DNA from: a virus
Reading direction: 5' to 3' (one strand)
DNA: 29,766 nucleotides
IMG/VR virus record: IMGVR_UViG_3300037963_002119
Location: 1-29,766 of that record
In this document: one piece after another, positions 26,944 to 29,766 of the stretch
Layout of the letters: every line of letters starts with the position of its first letter
Numbering within the stretch: the stretch's first letter is position 1
Notes under the pieces: model-generated
Told to the model about the DNA's origin: nothing
Seen by the model: only the letters and a program-made list of their open reading frames with translations
Database searches by the model: none
Made by a program: the position numbers and the translations under genes

Positions 26944-29766
26944 ATGGTAACATCTCCCGCATCATTTTTTATGGCGTCTAGTGGCGTAGCGCCATTTGAC
27001 ACAACTGTAATTGAAAAATCAGTTTGGCTAGACGGATCAGCCGATGGTTTTACAAGGGCAGCAAGTGACTTTGATGATGAAGATGGAAAAGAGTTCACAT
27101 TAGGTACTTGGTTTCAATTAACTGAATTTGGTGTTACTGGTGCATTATTCTGCGCTGGAAATGGTAGTGGTACGTACACTTCATTGCGGCACAGCAACGA
27201 CGACAAAATTTATTTTCAAACCGAAGCTGGTTCAGCAATTTTAAGTACGCCTAATCTGTACAGAGACATTGGGTGGTATCATCTTCTGCTCAGTGTTGAT
27301 ACCACACAGGCTGTATCAAGCAACAGGGTACGACTATTTATAAACGGTGAAGAGGTAATATTTTCTGGTACGCAACCTTCTGTAAATCATGCTTACGAAT
27401 TTAACACCGCTCAAATCCATGAGGTTGGTGACAGTTACGAAAACGGCGCTTTTGAAGGCTATCTTGCACAAAGTTTTATGATTGGTAGCAAGTCAATTCA
27501 ACAGGGTGACTTTGCTATAACAGATTTTTTAGACACATATACATTCGGAACTAATGGTTCTCAGTTTATACCTAAAAAGCATAGTGAAATTAAAACGCTT
27601 GTAGACGCAGGTAGTGACAATTCTTTTCTCTTAGATTACGACCCGGCTGATCCGACTGCATCAAATGCGCTGGGGTTGGATACCAGCAGCTACGGTAACA
27701 ATTTTACCTCGACCAGTATGGGTAGTGCTAATCAATCAGTACATACGCCTAGTAAGGTTTATTCAGTGTTTAACCCACTAGCACACGCTGACAACAGCTA
27801 TCCCGGTACGTTCACATTATCAGAAGGCAACACTAAAAATGTTCTGAATAGTTCTAATACGTCGGTAAAAACTACAGTGCCATTTGTGATGAGTGGCAGT
27901 AATATTATCAGAGCGCAATTTACCTTTAGCACAATTGGAGATGGCGGTTGCGGTATTACAGGCAGTAGCCATACCGCTGGCTCTTATCATACCAGTGCTG
28001 ATTCTATTGCTGGCAGAGGTGATGTAGGATTGCTCGGAAGTGGTGCGCTGGTTATTGATGGCAATTTTAACAACAGCTATACTAGCGCACTAAGCAATGG
28101 CGATGTTGTTGATGTAATTGTAAATTGCGATGTAGGTGCAGTTTACTTTGCTGTAAATGGCACTCTGCTTGGAGGGGCAACTCAATCTGAAATTCAAGCA
28201 GGAACAACCACCAACGCTGCACTGGTTAGTAGTTTTGTAAGGCGTACTGCTGGTGAGGTGTTTAATTTTTACGCTTTTCAACACAACCCAACTTCTTCAA
28301 CGGTAGAATATAACAGCGGACAATCATCTTTCACGAACAGTTACTCAACTATTACAAGTTTAAAAAGTCTAAATACTGCTGATCTGCCAGCACCAGACTA
28401 TCAAGGAATAGACTATTTTGATGCTACTATCTACGAAGGTAATGGCACTGGTCAGAGAGTAGGAGACTTTGTTCCGTTTACTGATGTAGGAACAATTTCT
28501 CAGTCATTAGTTTTGAACAAAGATGACCAAGATCGTCTTACTATTGCATCTTCTGTTTCTACAACTCCTACTAATGTACAGAAAAAAACAATTTCCGTTT
28601 GGTTAAAGCCATGGTCAGTAAGAGAAAATTTTATCATGGTTGGAAAAGGTTCTAGCTCAGATACTAGTGAGAGAATATACAGCAATGCATCAGGCCAAAT
28701 TCAATATTTAACAAGAGATGGTAGTAATTCAAATGCCCATGTAATGACTACTGGTGCATTTTTAGCTGATCCTTCTCAGTGGGTACATGTAGTAGTTGCG
28801 CTTGACTACACTGATGGAAGCACAGAAGCAGATAGAGTAAAAATCTATGTTAATGGTGTAAGACAAACAGACCTTGCTGCGACCACTTATCCAGTAAATA
28901 ATATGACTAATGAGGCTTTTATCAACAAAGCATCAACAGAACAAATTATTGGTTGTCATCCAGATAATACTAGAGCTATAGATCATTCTGATATGTACTA
29001 TGCTGAATATTATATGGTAGATGGTGAGCAATTAGATGCTTCTGTCTTTGGACAACTTGACACAAGCACAAACCGTTGGGTTGCAAAATCCTCCTCAACA
29101 GTTACTACAGCAATTAATGCATTGACTGATGGTTTTGGCAACTGTGGCTTTTACCTTGATTTCTCTAACAACAGTGACTATGGAGAAGATGACTCTGGAA
29201 AAAACAGAGATTGGACTGAAAATGGCGTACTAGATGCTACAAATCAGTTTATAGATACACCTTCTTCAAACTTTGCAACAATTGATCCTGTAATATCTAA
29301 TGGTGCTACACCTGTAACATTGTCTAAAGGTAACTTAACTGGAGTTAGGTCTGCTTCTGGTTTTCAACAGGCATATAGTAACTTTAGTGGATTTAGGATG
29401 CAGGAAAATACAGGTATTTATTTTGCAGAAGTATTAATGGGCGCAGACTCTTCAAACTTCAGTGTCGGTGTTTTAAGTGGTGATCCACCATCCTCTACTA
29501 ATAGATATCTAGGGCAAGATAGTAACACCTACGGATATGCCTATGATAGCGGCAATAAAGTAAATAATGGCACTGGTGCTTCTTATGGTGCTACCTATAC
29601 CTCTGGAGATGTAATTGGTATTGAAATAGACACTGACACAGGTTCAATTAATTTTCATAAGAATGGTGCAGATCAAGGACAAGCATTTACCGCTGTTCCC
29701 GGTCCATATAGTTTTGCCTTTGATACAGAATCTGGTGGTGGTCCTAACACATTTAACTTTGGGCAG
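26944..29766 (+). CDS. Large tail adhesin, two LamG-like plus SPRY-like modules, runs off the right edge
   Basis: ATG at 26944 directly follows the previous stop, and the frame stays open for 941 codons with no stop before the window end. Module 1 (residues 1-about 500) has a LamG-like domain (FTLGTWFQLTEFGVTGALFC, VRLFINGEEVIFSG) then a SPRY-like domain (VDVIVNCDVGAVYFAVNGTL). Module 2 (about 515-941) repeats the plan: KTISVWLKPWSVRENFIMVG, VKIYVNGVRQTDL, then DVIGIEIDTDTGSINFHKNG. These beta sandwiches bind sugars or proteins, which suggests a host-recognition adhesin. The second module is AT-richer (29101-29160: 23 of 60 are G or C). Confidence 0.85.
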   Translation, partial: MVTSPASFFMASSGVAPFDTTVIEKSVWLDGSADGFTRAASDFDDEDGKEFTLGTWFQLTEFGVTGALFCAGNGSGTYTSLRHSNDDKIYFQTEAGSAILSTPNLYRDIGWYHLLLSVDTTQAVSSNRVRLFINGEEVIFSGTQPSVNHAYEFNTAQIHEVGDSYENGAFEGYLAQSFMIGSKSIQQGDFAITDFLDTYTFGTNGSQFIPKKHSEIKTLVDAGSDNSFLLDYDPADPTASNALGLDTSSYGNNFTSTSMGSANQSVHTPSKVYSVFNPLAHADNSYPGTFTLSEGNTKNVLNSSNTSVKTTVPFVMSGSNIIRAQFTFSTIGDGGCGITGSSHTAGSYHTSADSIAGRGDVGLLGSGALVIDGNFNNSYTSALSNGDVVDVIVNCDVGAVYFAVNGTLLGGATQSEIQAGTTTNAALVSSFVRRTAGEVFNFYAFQHNPTSSTVEYNSGQSSFTNSYSTITSLKSLNTADLPAPDYQGIDYFDATIYEGNGTGQRVGDFVPFTDVGTISQSLVLNKDDQDRLTIASSVSTTPTNVQKKTISVWLKPWSVRENFIMVGKGSSSDTSERIYSNASGQIQYLTRDGSNSNAHVMTTGAFLADPSQWVHVVVALDYTDGSTEADRVKIYVNGVRQTDLAATTYPVNNMTNEAFINKASTEQIIGCHPDNTRAIDHSDMYYAEYYMVDGEQLDASVFGQLDTSTNRWVAKSSSTVTTAINALTDGFGNCGFYLDFSNNSDYGEDDSGKNRDWTENGVLDATNQFIDTPSSNFATIDPVISNGATPVTLSKGNLTGVRSASGFQQAYSNFSGFRMQENTGIYFAEVLMGADSSNFSVGVLSGDPPSSTNRYLGQDSNTYGYAYDSGNKVNNGTGASYGATYTSGDVIGIEIDTDTGSINFHKNGADQGQAFTAVPGPYSFAFDTESGGGPNTFNFGQ

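Noticed and set aside
28090-28685. Minus-strand frames within the adhesin gene
   Set aside because: They oppose an open frame of more than 900 codons with clear beta-sandwich motifs.
1-29766. CRISPR arrays, insertion sequences, integrase or attachment site
   Set aside because: No regularly spaced direct repeats, transposase or recombinase motifs, or tRNA-linked repeats were seen in the window.

Overview
This window looks like part of the genome of a tailed, probably short-tailed (podovirus-like) double-stranded DNA phage, most likely of a marine alphaproteobacterium. It has a small terminase, a large terminase, a long P22-like portal, a scaffold, an HK97-fold/gpT-like coat protein and adaptor proteins in collinear order. 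Many of the small structural ORFs are of types seen in marine phages. The host is inferred from protein style and from memory, not shown by the sequence. Both ends cut genes: a minus-strand gene runs off the left end, and a plus-strand tail gene of at least 941 codons runs off the right end. No DNA polymerase, integrase, lysis enzyme, tRNA or CRISPR array was seen, so replication and lysis functions probably lie outside the window.

Region 1 (1-6928, minus strand) is GC-rich and densely packed with ATGA/TGATG stop-start overlaps and GAGGTGAC-type ribosome binding sites. Its core is a three-gene cassette: a MoxR/CobS-like AAA+ ATPase, a helical 302-aa protein, and a CobT-like protein with both an HExxH metallopeptidase motif and a von Willebrand A (MIDAS) domain. 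Around it are a possible papain/C39-like cysteine peptidase and several small proteins, including a 58-aa two-helix membrane protein and a 54-aa basic protein that are easy to overlook.

Region 2 (6929-8356) is a mostly gene-free control region with hairpins and two 18-bp palindromes exactly 100 bp apart. A 25-codon micro-ORF there resembles the start of the small terminase, which follows it. Region 3 (8357-10742) is an AT-richer accessory block. A minus-strand adenine-methyltransferase-like gene is divergent from a plus-strand run: a small basic protein, an unknown protein, a DUF1937-type protein, a stand-alone LexA-like winged helix and a PD-(D/E)XK-like nuclease. The divergent promoter region carries a dense CTAG array.

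Region 4 (10743-29766, plus strand) is the morphogenesis operon. It begins with a good sigma70-like promoter and the large terminase. A helix-turn-helix/metallophosphoesterase protein lies between terminase and portal, and a phage GroES lies between portal and scaffold. Coat, decoration, a cluster of very lysine-rich small proteins, adaptors and tail fibre-like genes follow, and a strong terminator sits just after the coat gene.

The most striking feature is a family of eleven 18-bp palindromes (core GGTTAA-NN-TTAACC) spread over both arms. They sit mostly at gene junctions. On the minus arm each lies between a stem-loop and a ribosome binding site, which suggests a phage-wide operator or terminator-operator system.
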